64,000 nucleotides of DNA from Flavobacteriaceae bacterium (GTDB taxonomy: Bacteria; Bacteroidota; Bacteroidia; Flavobacteriales; Flavobacteriaceae). The stretch is from positions 62,001 through 126,000 of the forward strand of contig JAKIUU010000003.1 of the NCBI GenBank assembly GCA_021647405.1, given 5' to 3'. The first letter of the stretch is position 1, and each line of letters begins with the position of its first letter. This document shows, one piece after another, positions 25,396-33,815 of this stretch. The notes beneath the pieces are model-generated. The model was given only the letters and a program-made list of their open reading frames with translations, was not told the origin of the DNA and made no database searches. The position numbers and the translations under genes are program-made.

Positions 25396-28300
25396 ATGGA
25401 CATTATCATACCTTATATTCCTAAAAACAAAATTAGAATCGTTACAGCAGCATCCCTTTTTGATGGTCATGATGCTGCCATAAACATCATGCGTCGCATT
25501 CTTCAAAGTACGGGTGTAGAAGTCATTCACCTCGGCCACGACCGCAGTGTAGAAGATGTTGTGAATACAGCCATTCAAGAAGATGTACAAGCCATTGCTG
25601 TAACTTCTTATCAAGGTGGTCATAATGAATACTTTAAATACATGTGCGATTTATTGCAAGAAAAAGGAGCTCCTCAAATCAAAATATTTGCCGGTGGTGG
25701 TGGCGTTATTTTACCCAAAGAAATTAAAGATTTAATGGCCTATGGCATTACGCGCATATATTCTCCTGACGACGGTCGTAAAATGGGATTACAAGGGATG
25801 ATAAATGATATGGTCCAAAAATCTGACTTTGATAGCCCATCCCTAACCCTTCCCAAAGGGAAGGGAATTAAAGATAGTTTAAAAGAAAAAAATATCAATA
25901 CCATTGCCCGCTTGATATCTATAGCCGAAAACCATCCTGATACTTTTTCTAATATCTTTTCCCTTATGGGGAAATGTCCGAAGAACAAAGGGGTTGTTTT
26001 AGGCATAACAGGTACAGGCGGTGCCGGAAAATCATCTTTGGTAGATGAATTGGTGCGGCGTTATTTATCAGATTTTCCTGATAAAACAATCAGTATTATC
26101 TCAATAGACCCTTCAAAAAAGAAAACAGGTGGGGCGCTTTTAGGAGACCGCATCCGTATGAACGCTATTAAAAATGACCGTGTTTATATGCGCTCTTTGG
26201 CCACACGGCAATCTAATTTGGCCATGTCAAAATACGTAAGCGATGCCTTGGCTGTTTTAAAAGCAGCACAATACGACTTGATTATTCTCGAAACCTCAGG
26301 CATTGGCCAATCAGACACCGAAATTATTGACCATTCTGATGTCTCTCTTTACGTGATGACACCAGAATACGGTGCCGCTACCCAACTCGAAAAAATTGAC
26401 ATGCTCGATTTTGCCGATGTGATTGCCCTTAATAAGTTTGACAAAAGAGGGGCTTTAGACGCTTTGCGCGATGTTAAAAAACAATACCAACGCAATCATA
26501 ATTTATGGAATAAAAATATTGATGACATGCCTGTATATGGCAGTATTGCCGCTCAATTTAACGACCCTGGCACCAATGCATTATACCGTAAATTAATCGA
26601 TACTTTAAACAGTAAAACAGAAGCCAAATTCGATTCAAAATTCAAATTAAAAGACAGCACTTCCGAAAAGCAATTTATCATTCCGCCAAACCGCACACGT
26701 TACTTATCTGAAATCACAGAAAGTAACAGACATTACAATAAATGGGCCAAACAACAAACCGAAATTGCCCAGAAATTGTACAGTATCTATAAAACTATTG
26801 AAACATTCTCTGGTGTCATTCTGAACGAAGTGAAGAATCTCAACAACTATTTTGAGGAATTAATTAATGATAAAGGTAATGACAAAATTGACATCATTAA
26901 AATTCTAAAAGCAGAATTTGATCGTGTTAAAATGGATTTAAGTCCTTACAATTGGCAACTTATAACCGAATGGGCATCGCAAAAACAGTCTTATAAAAAT
27001 GAAGTGTTCAGTTTTAAAGTCCGTAACAAACAAATAGATATAAAAACGCATACCCTCTCTTTATCTCAAACAAAAATTCCAAAAATAGCGCTCCCAAAAT
27101 ACAAAGCTTGGGGAGATGTTTTAGCTTGGCAGTTGCAAGAAAATGTACCTGGCGCATTTCCGTTTACCGCTGGCATATTCCCATTTAAACGCACTGGCGA
27201 AGACCCTGCACGTATGTTTGCCGGCGAAGGCGGTCCCGAACGCACCAACCGCAGATTTCATTATGTAAGCTTAGGCCTGCCTGCCAAGCGTTTATCTGCC
27301 GCTTTTGACAGTGTAACACTGTACGGAAACGACCCCGATTTAAGACCCGATATTTACGGCAAAATTGGCAATGCAGGGGTGTCTATCTGTTGCTTAGACG
27401 ATATTAAAAAACTTTACTCTGGTTTCGATTTAACCAATGCTTTGACTTCGGTTTCTATGACCATTAACGGTCCTGCGGCCATGATGCTATCTTATTTTAT
27501 GAATGCGGCCATAGACCAAGAATGCGAAAAATACATCCGTGAAAACGGATTAGAAAATCAGGTAAACAAAAAAATTAAAGCCATTTACACAGACAAAGAT
27601 TTGGAACGCCCCCAATACCAAGGCAATTTACCTAAAGGAAATGACGGGCTGGGCTTAATGTTGTTAGGCCTTACTGGCGACACTGTTTTACCTCAAGAGG
27701 TTTATCAAAAAATCAAAACCGAAACACTTTCTAAAGTGCGCGGCACGGTTCAAGCCGATATCTTAAAAGAAGATCAGGCGCAAAATACCTGTATTTTTTC
27801 TACCGAATTTGCCTTGCGTTTAATGGGCGATGTACAGGAATATTTTATCCAAAACAAAGTGCGTAATTTTTATTCGGTTTCAATCAGCGGGTATCATATT
27901 GCCGAAGCTGGTGCCAACCCTATTTCGCAATTGGCCTTTACCTTGGCCAACGGCTTCACTTATGTTGAGTATTATTTAAGCCGCGGTATGGACATCAATA
28001 AATTTGGACCCAATTTATCTTTCTTCTTCTCAAATGGCATCGATCCAGAATATGCTGTTATTGGCCGTGTGGCACGTAAAATTTGGGCCAAAGCCATGAA
28101 ACAAAAATACGGTACAAATGAGCGGGCTCAAATGCTCAAATACCACATTCAAACATCAGGACGTTCGCTTCATGCTCAGGAAATTGACTTTAACGACATC
28201 CGCACCACTTTACAAGCCCTTTATGCCATTTACGACAATTGTAATTCGCTACACACCAATGCTTACGACGAAGCCATTACGACGCCAACCGAAGAGTCTG

Positions 28301-28839
28301 TTCGCAGAGCCATGGCCATTCAGTTGATTATAAATAAAGAATTAGGCTTGGCTAAAAACGAAAATCCTATTCAAGGGGCGTTTATAATTGAAGAATTGAC
28401 CGATTTGGTAGAAGAAGCTGTTTATGTAGAATTCGACCGCATTAATGAACGTGGCGGTGTGTTGGGCGCCATGGAAACCATGTACCAACGCAGTAAAATA
28501 CAGGAAGAAAGTTTGTATTACGAAACCTTAAAACACAATGGCGATTTCCCAATTATTGGCGTCAATACATTTTTGAGTAGTAAAGGCTCTCCTACCAATA
28601 TTCCTCAAGAGGTCATTCGCGCTACAGAAAAAGAGAAAAAGTACCAGATAAAAGTGGTAAAAAATCTAAACATACTAAATAAACAAAAAATCGAGGTAGC
28701 TTTAGAGGCACTTAAAAAAGCAGCTGTCAATAATCAAAACTTATTTAGTTGTTTGATGGAAGCTTCTAAAATATGCTCTTTAGGCCGAATAACAGAAGCT
28801 TTATTTACCGTTGGCGGACAGTATAGAAGGAATATGTAA
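25396..28839 (+). CDS. icmF: Fused isobutyryl-CoA mutase (IcmF): B12 domain, MeaB-like G-protein chaperone and mutase domain in one chain
   Basis: A 1147-aa adenosylcobalamin enzyme that interconverts isobutyryl-CoA and butyryl-CoA; some family members also act on other branched acyl-CoAs. Domain order is diagnostic. An N-terminal B12-binding domain (LFDGHDAAINIM, cobalt-ligating His25) comes first. Then comes the P-loop G-protein (GITGTGGAGKSSLVDEL at ~205, SIDPSKKKTGGALLGDR, base-recognition NKFD), which loads and protects cofactor. The mutase barrel runs from ~570 (FPFTAGIFPFKRTGEDPARM). Ordinary methylmalonyl-CoA mutase keeps the B12 domain at the C-terminus, so IcmF fits better. Two palindromic repeat elements are read in frame in the interdomain linkers at ~147-157 and ~473-483. 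Confidence 0.93.
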   Translation: MDIIIPYIPKNKIRIVTAASLFDGHDAAINIMRRILQSTGVEVIHLGHDRSVEDVVNTAIQEDVQAIAVTSYQGGHNEYFKYMCDLLQEKGAPQIKIFAGGGGVILPKEIKDLMAYGITRIYSPDDGRKMGLQGMINDMVQKSDFDSPSLTLPKGKGIKDSLKEKNINTIARLISIAENHPDTFSNIFSLMGKCPKNKGVVLGITGTGGAGKSSLVDELVRRYLSDFPDKTISIISIDPSKKKTGGALLGDRIRMNAIKNDRVYMRSLATRQSNLAMSKYVSDALAVLKAAQYDLIILETSGIGQSDTEIIDHSDVSLYVMTPEYGAATQLEKIDMLDFADVIALNKFDKRGALDALRDVKKQYQRNHNLWNKNIDDMPVYGSIAAQFNDPGTNALYRKLIDTLNSKTEAKFDSKFKLKDSTSEKQFIIPPNRTRYLSEITESNRHYNKWAKQQTEIAQKLYSIYKTIETFSGVILNEVKNLNNYFEELINDKGNDKIDIIKILKAEFDRVKMDLSPYNWQLITEWASQKQSYKNEVFSFKVRNKQIDIKTHTLSLSQTKIPKIALPKYKAWGDVLAWQLQENVPGAFPFTAGIFPFKRTGEDPARMFAGEGGPERTNRRFHYVSLGLPAKRLSAAFDSVTLYGNDPDLRPDIYGKIGNAGVSICCLDDIKKLYSGFDLTNALTSVSMTINGPAAMMLSYFMNAAIDQECEKYIRENGLENQVNKKIKAIYTDKDLERPQYQGNLPKGNDGLGLMLLGLTGDTVLPQEVYQKIKTETLSKVRGTVQADILKEDQAQNTCIFSTEFALRLMGDVQEYFIQNKVRNFYSVSISGYHIAEAGANPISQLAFTLANGFTYVEYYLSRGMDINKFGPNLSFFFSNGIDPEYAVIGRVARKIWAKAMKQKYGTNERAQMLKYHIQTSGRSLHAQEIDFNDIRTTLQALYAIYDNCNSLHTNAYDEAITTPTEESVRRAMAIQLIINKELGLAKNENPIQGAFIIEELTDLVEEAVYVEFDRINERGGVLGAMETMYQRSKIQEESLYYETLKHNGDFPIIGVNTFLSSKGSPTNIPQEVIRATEKEKKYQIKVVKNLNILNKQKIEVALEALKKAAVNNQNLFSCLMEASKICSLGRITEALFTVGGQYRRNM
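25836..25866. repeat. Palindromic repeat element inside icmF, linker 1
   Basis: A CCC(T/A)-rich left arm and GGGAAGGG right arm centred on CCTTCCCAAAGGGAAGG. Translated in frame as SLTLPKGKG, between the B12 domain and the G-domain. It resembles intergenic dispersed repeats of Flavobacteriaceae; that likeness is from memory. Confidence 0.55.
26814..26842. repeat. Dispersed-repeat-like insert inside icmF, linker 2
   Basis: The DNA reads GTCATTCTGAACGAAGTGAA and onward to GAATCTCAA. It matches, with few changes, a short repeat common between genes in Bacteroidota (GTCATTCTGAGCGAAGTCGA-like, from memory). It is translated as VILNEVKNLN in the linker between the G-domain and the mutase domain. 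Confidence 0.55.
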
Positions 28840-28866
28840 GTAGCAGATAATTTGCAAGAGGCTGTG

Positions 28867-28893
28867 ACCACCCTAAGCGAAGTTAAAGGGTCT
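28867..28893. repeat. Dispersed-repeat remnant between icmF and methyltransferase
   Basis: ACCACCCTAAGCGAAGTTAA followed by AGGGTCT. ACCCT and AGGGT form short outer arms, and the internal AAGCGAAGT core is shared with the second icmF insert (GAACGAAGT). It looks like another member or relative of that repeat group. Confidence 0.4.
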
Positions 28894-28931
28894 TTAAAAA
28901 AGCACCTATAATCTTCTCTCTCAAGAAAAAA

Positions 28932-28939
28932 TATTTTTG
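28932..28939 (+). promoter_or_regulatory. -7 box TATTTTTG of the methyltransferase gene
   Basis: A perfect TAnnTTTG match ending 12 bp before the ATG at 28952, giving a leader of only a few bases. Confidence 0.5.
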
Positions 28940-28951
28940 TAATTTTATGAC

Positions 28952-29653
28952 ATGACTCCAGATCCTTTCGGCCAAGCGCTTTTAGACTATCAAAACAATG
29001 GTACTGCAGATGATATTGAGACCTATTCGTCTGTAGCAGGTAAAGATATTTTACCCATAAATCACTTCTTTAGAAGCTACCCAGATATGCCCAAACTAGA
29101 ACAAAAAGCCTTAGATTTATGTACAGGAAAAGTTTTAGACATCGGCTGTGGAGCAGGGAGTCACAGTTTGTATCTTCAAGAAAAAGGATTTGATGTTACG
29201 GGCATCGACCTCTCAAAAGGTGCTGTAGAAACCTGTCAATTAAGAGGCCTTAAAAAAGCGCAGGTATTAGATTTTTGGCAATTAAAAAATCAGAAATACG
29301 ACAGCATTTTATTGCTGATGAACGGCATAGGCCTATGCGGCACATTAGACAAACTGCCCGGTTTTTTTGAACTCTTAAAAAGTCTTTTAAATCCCGGTGG
29401 TCAAATTTTAACCGATTCGTCTGATATCATTTATATGTACACAGATGAAGAAGGCAATATTGAAGTTCCCCAATCAAAGTATTATGGCGAAGTTAAATTT
29501 ACCATGACTTACAAAATGCAAAAAAGCAAAGCTTTTAATTGGTTGTACCTCGACACCAATACCTTAAATTTTTATGCTAAAATTTGCGATCTGCAATGCC
29601 AATTGGTTTTAGATGGCTCACATTATGATTATTTGGTCAAACTTTTCGTATAA
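28952..29653 (+). CDS. Class I SAM-dependent methyltransferase, substrate unknown
   Basis: A 233-aa protein. Motif I is VLDIGCGAGSHSLYL (~60-75), then the acidic loop VTGIDLSKGAVE, and post-motif YDSILLLMNGIGLCG and LLNPGGQILTDSSD. The N-terminus (MTPDPFGQALLDYQNNGTAD) is typical of a small Bacteroidota methyltransferase group. The substrate is not apparent. It lies 44 bp upstream of the hydrolase gene on the same strand, so co-transcription is possible. Confidence 0.85.
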   Translation: MTPDPFGQALLDYQNNGTADDIETYSSVAGKDILPINHFFRSYPDMPKLEQKALDLCTGKVLDIGCGAGSHSLYLQEKGFDVTGIDLSKGAVETCQLRGLKKAQVLDFWQLKNQKYDSILLLMNGIGLCGTLDKLPGFFELLKSLLNPGGQILTDSSDIIYMYTDEEGNIEVPQSKYYGEVKFTMTYKMQKSKAFNWLYLDTNTLNFYAKICDLQCQLVLDGSHYDYLVKLFV

Positions 29654-29696
29654 GTAATAAATTTGTAGATTTACATCTCAACTAAGCTGTTATTTA

Positions 29697-31613
29697 ATGA
29701 AATTTTACATCAAATTAATCGGTGTCTTTTTGGCAGTATCCCTCTTTAGCTGTAAGGCTAAAAAAAAGGATTCAGAACCAAATTACGCACAAATACATTT
29801 TAACAAAAAAGAAGTCAACATTAAAATGCGTGATGGCGTCAACTTATTTACCAGTATTTATACGCCAAAAGACAAAAGTAAAAAATACCCAATTTTATTG
29901 CAACGCACACCTTACAGTTGTAGGCCTTACGGCGAAGATAAATTCAGAACACGCATCGGGCCAAACCCTACCCTAATGAAGGAAGGTTACATAATTGTAT
30001 ATCAAGATGTGCGTGGCCGCTGGATGAGTGAGGGGACTTATGACAATATGCGCCCATACATCCCCAATAAAAAAGACAGCACACAAATAGATGAGAGTTC
30101 AGATACTTACGACACCATAGATTGGTTGGTGAAAAATGTAGAAAATAACAATGGTAAAGTAGGTACTTGGGGTATTTCGTATCCTGGATTTTATACCAGT
30201 TATTCAACCATTGATGCCCATCCTGCTTTAAAAGCAGCCTCACCGCAAGCCCCCATTGGTGATTTCTTTTTTGACGATTTTCATCACAATGGAGCCTTTT
30301 TACTAAGCTATTTTAGAGCCATCGGTTTGTTTGGCGCACCCAAAGATACCCCAACCGATACCGCTTGGTATCAGATGCCCACACTGCCATCAAAAGACCA
30401 ATACCAATTCTTTTTAGACGCAGGCCCCATCAGCAATCTGAACAAATATTACGAATATAAAAAGCTTGACAACACGTCAAAATTGAACGAAACATCTGTT
30501 AAAGACTTCTTTTGGAATGAAATTATAAACCATCCCAACTATGACAGTAATTGGCAAAAAAAGAGTTTGGTAGGGCATTTAAAAAATGACGATTCAAAGG
30601 TTGCTACCATGGTGGTTGGTGGTTGGTATGATGCCGAAGATTTATACGGTACTTTTGAAACTTACAAACATCTAGAAGCCAATAAATCTAACAGTTATAA
30701 CACCATGGTTATTGGCCCTTGGAGCCACGGAGGTTGGGCACGCGAACGTGGCAGACAAACAGTAGGCAATGTCTATTTTGGCGACTCTATTTCTACTTTT
30801 TATCAAAAAAATATAGAAACCAAATTCTTCCATCATTTCTTAAAAGATAATGGCGATAACAACAGTGGTTTGCCCGAAGCTTATGTTTTTGATACAGGCA
30901 ACAAAGATTGGCACCAATATCCTGTCTGGCCCCCTAAAAATATTGTGCAAAAAACCTATTATTTAGAAGCCCATCAGACTTTGAGCACATCAGCACCAAA
31001 CAAGAATGCCAAAGCCTTGAAATTTGTGAGCGACTTAAAAAAACCCGTACCCTATTCAGAAGATATTAAAACCGTTTTTACCCCACGTAAATATATGACA
31101 GACGACCAACGTTTTGCCGCACGCCGTCCAGATGTGTTGGTGTATCAAACACCTGTTTTAACAGAAGACATAACTTTGGTGGGCGATATTTGGGCCAAAT
31201 TACAAGTGGCTACAACAGGTACAGATGCCGATTGGGTGGTAAAAATAATAGATGTTTTCCCGCCCGATGCTGAAGAAAATGCAGACATGCAAAGTCATTT
31301 AAAAATGAGTAATTATCATATGATGCTGCGCAGCGAAGTGATGCGGGGTAAGTTTAGAAATTCCTTTAGCCATCCACAAGCCATGGTGCCTAATAAAAAG
31401 ACAGCTATAAATATCCATTTGCAAGATGTGTTTCATACCCTAAAAAAAGGACACCGCCTGCAAATTCAAATACAGAGTACCTGGTTTCCGTTAATTGACT
31501 TAAATCCGCAGACTTTTGTACCTAATATTTACAAGGCCAAAGCCACCGATTTTAAAACACAAACCCACAGCGTATATCAAGATTCTAAAATTATTTTTAA
31601 CACCATACAATAA
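29697..31613 (+). CDS. CocE/NonD-family alpha/beta hydrolase lipoprotein (X-Pro dipeptidyl-peptidase or alpha-amino-ester hydrolase type)
   Basis: A 638-aa protein with a lipoprotein signal (lipobox AVSLFSC, Cys near 19). The N-terminal hydrolase domain has YQDVRGRWMSEG (oxyanion-type Asp-Val-Arg-Gly-Arg pattern) and the nucleophile elbow GTWGISYPGFYTSYS (Ser ~160). The acid/base part is in VVGGWYDAEDLYG and GPWSHGGWARE (catalytic His). The C-terminal jelly-roll domain has RPDVLVYQTPVLTEDITLVG and HRLQIQIQSTWFPLID. It would cleave amino-acyl esters or X-Pro peptides in the periplasm or on the surface. Confidence 0.88.
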   Translation: MKFYIKLIGVFLAVSLFSCKAKKKDSEPNYAQIHFNKKEVNIKMRDGVNLFTSIYTPKDKSKKYPILLQRTPYSCRPYGEDKFRTRIGPNPTLMKEGYIIVYQDVRGRWMSEGTYDNMRPYIPNKKDSTQIDESSDTYDTIDWLVKNVENNNGKVGTWGISYPGFYTSYSTIDAHPALKAASPQAPIGDFFFDDFHHNGAFLLSYFRAIGLFGAPKDTPTDTAWYQMPTLPSKDQYQFFLDAGPISNLNKYYEYKKLDNTSKLNETSVKDFFWNEIINHPNYDSNWQKKSLVGHLKNDDSKVATMVVGGWYDAEDLYGTFETYKHLEANKSNSYNTMVIGPWSHGGWARERGRQTVGNVYFGDSISTFYQKNIETKFFHHFLKDNGDNNSGLPEAYVFDTGNKDWHQYPVWPPKNIVQKTYYLEAHQTLSTSAPNKNAKALKFVSDLKKPVPYSEDIKTVFTPRKYMTDDQRFAARRPDVLVYQTPVLTEDITLVGDIWAKLQVATTGTDADWVVKIIDVFPPDAEENADMQSHLKMSNYHMMLRSEVMRGKFRNSFSHPQAMVPNKKTAINIHLQDVFHTLKKGHRLQIQIQSTWFPLIDLNPQTFVPNIYKAKATDFKTQTHSVYQDSKIIFNTIQ

Positions 31614-31858
31614 AAGGTATTAAGCCTTAGGGTAGAACCCTTGAACCCAATATAAAGAACCGACCCAGAGGGTCGGGGTATTGACCTATACCCCGCCAAA
31701 AAGCGGGATTAGTTCAACTTACTATTTTGAATGCGCCGCTTATCACAGCTTTTAAAAATAGCGTTTCACTAATAAACTACCCGACGCAGGTCTGCCTACT
31801 GCCGGCTTGCGTGGTATAAAATGGCGTTTTTATGCTTTTATTTCGAAACAAAAACAAC
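31614..31858. repeat. Intergenic cluster of small hairpin repeats
   Basis: A 245-bp gap between convergent genes, filled with palindromes: CCGACCC/GGGTCGG (31660-31676), CCCGC/GCGGG (31692-31707), the 62-bp hairpin element listed separately, and a GCAGG...CCGGCTTGC stretch at 31786-31812. No coding potential. It looks like a landing zone for nonautonomous palindromic repeats and may also terminate the CocE-type gene. Confidence 0.6.
31711..31772. repeat. Dispersed hairpin element, copy 1
   Basis: Similar over ~57 bp, without gaps, to 47681-47739. Shared blocks are ACTTACTATTT, GAATGC, CCGCTTATC, AATAG and GTTTCA. The element is itself an imperfect hairpin (see copy 2). Copy 1 has more arm mismatches and so is the more decayed one. 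Confidence 0.6.
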
Positions 31859-33052
31859 CTATTTCTCCATCTTTTTATAAACACTAAACAACAACACCCC
31901 AGCCACAACCATCAGAGCGGCCATAACATACCAGGTGGCGCTAAAACCATATTTATCGGTTATATGAAGCCCAATGTTGGGGCCTAAAATATGGGCAAAA
32001 CTAAACGACATACTGTACAAAGCCATATAAGCGCCTTGCTTACCGCGTTTAGAGCGGTTCATGGCATAGGTGTTAGAAAACGGAAAAGCCAACATCTCGC
32101 CAAGTGTCATAAACAGCATCCCCAAAATGGCCACACCCACCCAAAGAGAAATATTTAAAACCAAAAAACTTAACGCCAACAGTGCCATCCCTTGTAGCAT
32201 CGCATTTATGGCCTTGCTTTTTTTACGTTCATACAAACCCACCAAAGGCATTTCGAAAAGGAAAATTAGCATGCCATTCATGGCCATAAGCCAACCTATA
32301 TGTTGTTCATCTAAACCCAAGACTTTGTTGTAAAACAGCGGAATAGTGGCAAAATATTGTAAAAAAGCAAAGCCAATTAAAAACATACTCGCTATAAAAA
32401 TAAGATATGGGCCATCTGTATAAGGTAATTTAGTCGCTTTAATTTCTGACTCTGATTCAGTCTTTAGAACTGCTTTTTTAGGCCGCAACAAGCGTATCAT
32501 CAAAACAGAAGCTGCAATACAGGTAAAACCATCAACCCAAAACAATCCGGCATAACTGACATTGGCTATGAGAAATCCGCCTAGAGCCGGTCCTAAAGAA
32601 AAACCAAGATTTATTGCCAAGCGAATTAAAGTAATAGAACGCGTTTGATTTTCGGGTTTGCTATAGGCATTTACAGCCACATAAATAGCTGGACGAAAAC
32701 CGTCGGCTACCAACGTCAACATAAAAACACCGCCACATAAAAACCAAAAGCTGTGTAAAAATTGCAAGCTTAAAAGCACAATACCCGCCGCAAACAAACT
32801 GACTACCATAACTTTGTAATAACCAATAATATCAGTCAATTTACCGCCCAACCAAACCCCCACAACAGAGCCTAAACCAAAGCTGGTCATAACCCAACCC
32901 ACTTGTCCCATGCTGTAGCCCATATATTTGGTAAGGTACAGAGACAAGAAAGGTATCACCATAGCGCCAGCCCTGTTTATCAAGGTTATGAGGGCCAAAT
33001 ACCAAACTTCTTTCGAGATCCCTTTATAAGGCTGTACCAATTTTTTAAGCAT
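31859..33052 (-). CDS. MFS transporter
   Basis: A 397-aa protein with about 12 membrane helices. Start is the ATG at 33052 (MLKKLVQPYKG), 3 bp after a perfect -7 box; the upstream TTG overlaps the promoter. MFS patterns are GLGSVVGVWLGGKLTDIIGYYKV (loop 2-3 G-x-D-x-G-x-x motif) and, at the half boundary, LGLDEQHIGWLMAMNGMLIF and MPLVGLYERKKSKAI. The type resembles drug or sugar efflux MFS proteins (MdtH/YceL-like); substrate unknown. Its neighbour to the right is divergent. Confidence 0.85.
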   Translation of the reverse strand: MLKKLVQPYKGISKEVWYLALITLINRAGAMVIPFLSLYLTKYMGYSMGQVGWVMTSFGLGSVVGVWLGGKLTDIIGYYKVMVVSLFAAGIVLLSLQFLHSFWFLCGGVFMLTLVADGFRPAIYVAVNAYSKPENQTRSITLIRLAINLGFSLGPALGGFLIANVSYAGLFWVDGFTCIAASVLMIRLLRPKKAVLKTESESEIKATKLPYTDGPYLIFIASMFLIGFAFLQYFATIPLFYNKVLGLDEQHIGWLMAMNGMLIFLFEMPLVGLYERKKSKAINAMLQGMALLALSFLVLNISLWVGVAILGMLFMTLGEMLAFPFSNTYAMNRSKRGKQGAYMALYSMSFSFAHILGPNIGLHITDKYGFSATWYVMAALMVVAGVLLFSVYKKMEK

Positions 33053-33055
33053 GCG

Positions 33056-33063
33056 CAAATGTA
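33056..33063 (-). promoter_or_regulatory. -7 box TACATTTG of the MFS gene, adjoining the ATG
   Basis: A perfect TAnnTTTG on the minus strand, separated from the start codon by CGC only. Transcription would begin at or inside the first codons, so a leaderless mRNA is implied. Confidence 0.5.
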
Positions 33064-33156
33064 ATTCTATTCTTATTTTATGCTACAGTTTTAAAATCAA
33101 ATTTATTTATAATTGTATAAGAAATGGTATCTTTAACCCATTAAATAAGACGTCTT

Positions 33157-33777
33157 ATGAAAAGGTTGGCACTACTTGGAATATTGTTTTTAATAATATC
33201 AAGCTGCTCTAAATCAGGTAAAAAACAAAGCTACGAAGCGCAAATTAAAGAGTTTCAATACAGGCTGAATGTTGAGTATTCTGATAAAAAAACATCGCCC
33301 TTAACAGATGAAGACTTTAAAACTTTTAAATCTTTAGACTATTTTCCGATTGACCCTACGTATAAAATAACAGCTTCTTTAATTTATGTTTACGATGCGC
33401 CTCTTTTTAAAATGCAAACAACTACCAACCGGTTACCTCTTTACAAAACCTATGCGCTGGCCAAATTTACATTAAAAGGCAAAGAATTTGAGATTCCTAT
33501 TTATCAAAGTCAGGAACTCATATTAGACCCGAAGTACACTGATTATTTATTTTTACCATTTAAAGACTTAACCAACGGAAAAGAAAGTTACGCTGGTGGG
33601 CGATTTTTAGACTTAGAATTGCCTAAAAAAGGCGACACAACTATGGTTATTGATTTTAATTTGGCTTACAACCCGTACTGCGCCTATAATCATAAATATT
33701 CGTGCCCCATTCCGCCCGATGCCAACATTTTAGATATCGCCATCCCTGTAGGTGTAAAAGCTTACGGAAAGCATTGA
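33157..33777 (+). CDS. DUF1684-family lipoprotein
   Basis: A 206-aa protein with lipobox LIISSC (Cys near 17) and mature part fitting DUF1684. Segments are SPLTDEDFKTFKSLDYFPID, LYKTYALAKFTLKGKEFEIP, YLFLPFKDLTNGKESYAGGR and, most telling, AYNPYCAYNHKYSCPIPP near the C-terminus (conserved NPYCAY and CP-PP). No known activity is assigned to the family. The gene is complete and stands alone. Confidence 0.88.
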   Translation: MKRLALLGILFLIISSCSKSGKKQSYEAQIKEFQYRLNVEYSDKKTSPLTDEDFKTFKSLDYFPIDPTYKITASLIYVYDAPLFKMQTTTNRLPLYKTYALAKFTLKGKEFEIPIYQSQELILDPKYTDYLFLPFKDLTNGKESYAGGRFLDLELPKKGDTTMVIDFNLAYNPYCAYNHKYSCPIPPDANILDIAIPVGVKAYGKH

Positions 33778-33815
33778 TGATATAGCGTTAGAAAATTGCG
33801 CCAAACAATGTTAAC

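Noticed and set aside
25396..28839. Methylmalonyl-CoA mutase as the identity of the fused mutase
   Set aside because: B12 domain and MeaB-like domain are N-terminal in the same chain, which is the IcmF order.
31786..31812. Terminator of the CocE-type hydrolase gene
   Set aside because: The pairing is imperfect and no T-run follows; it looks like part of the repeat nest.
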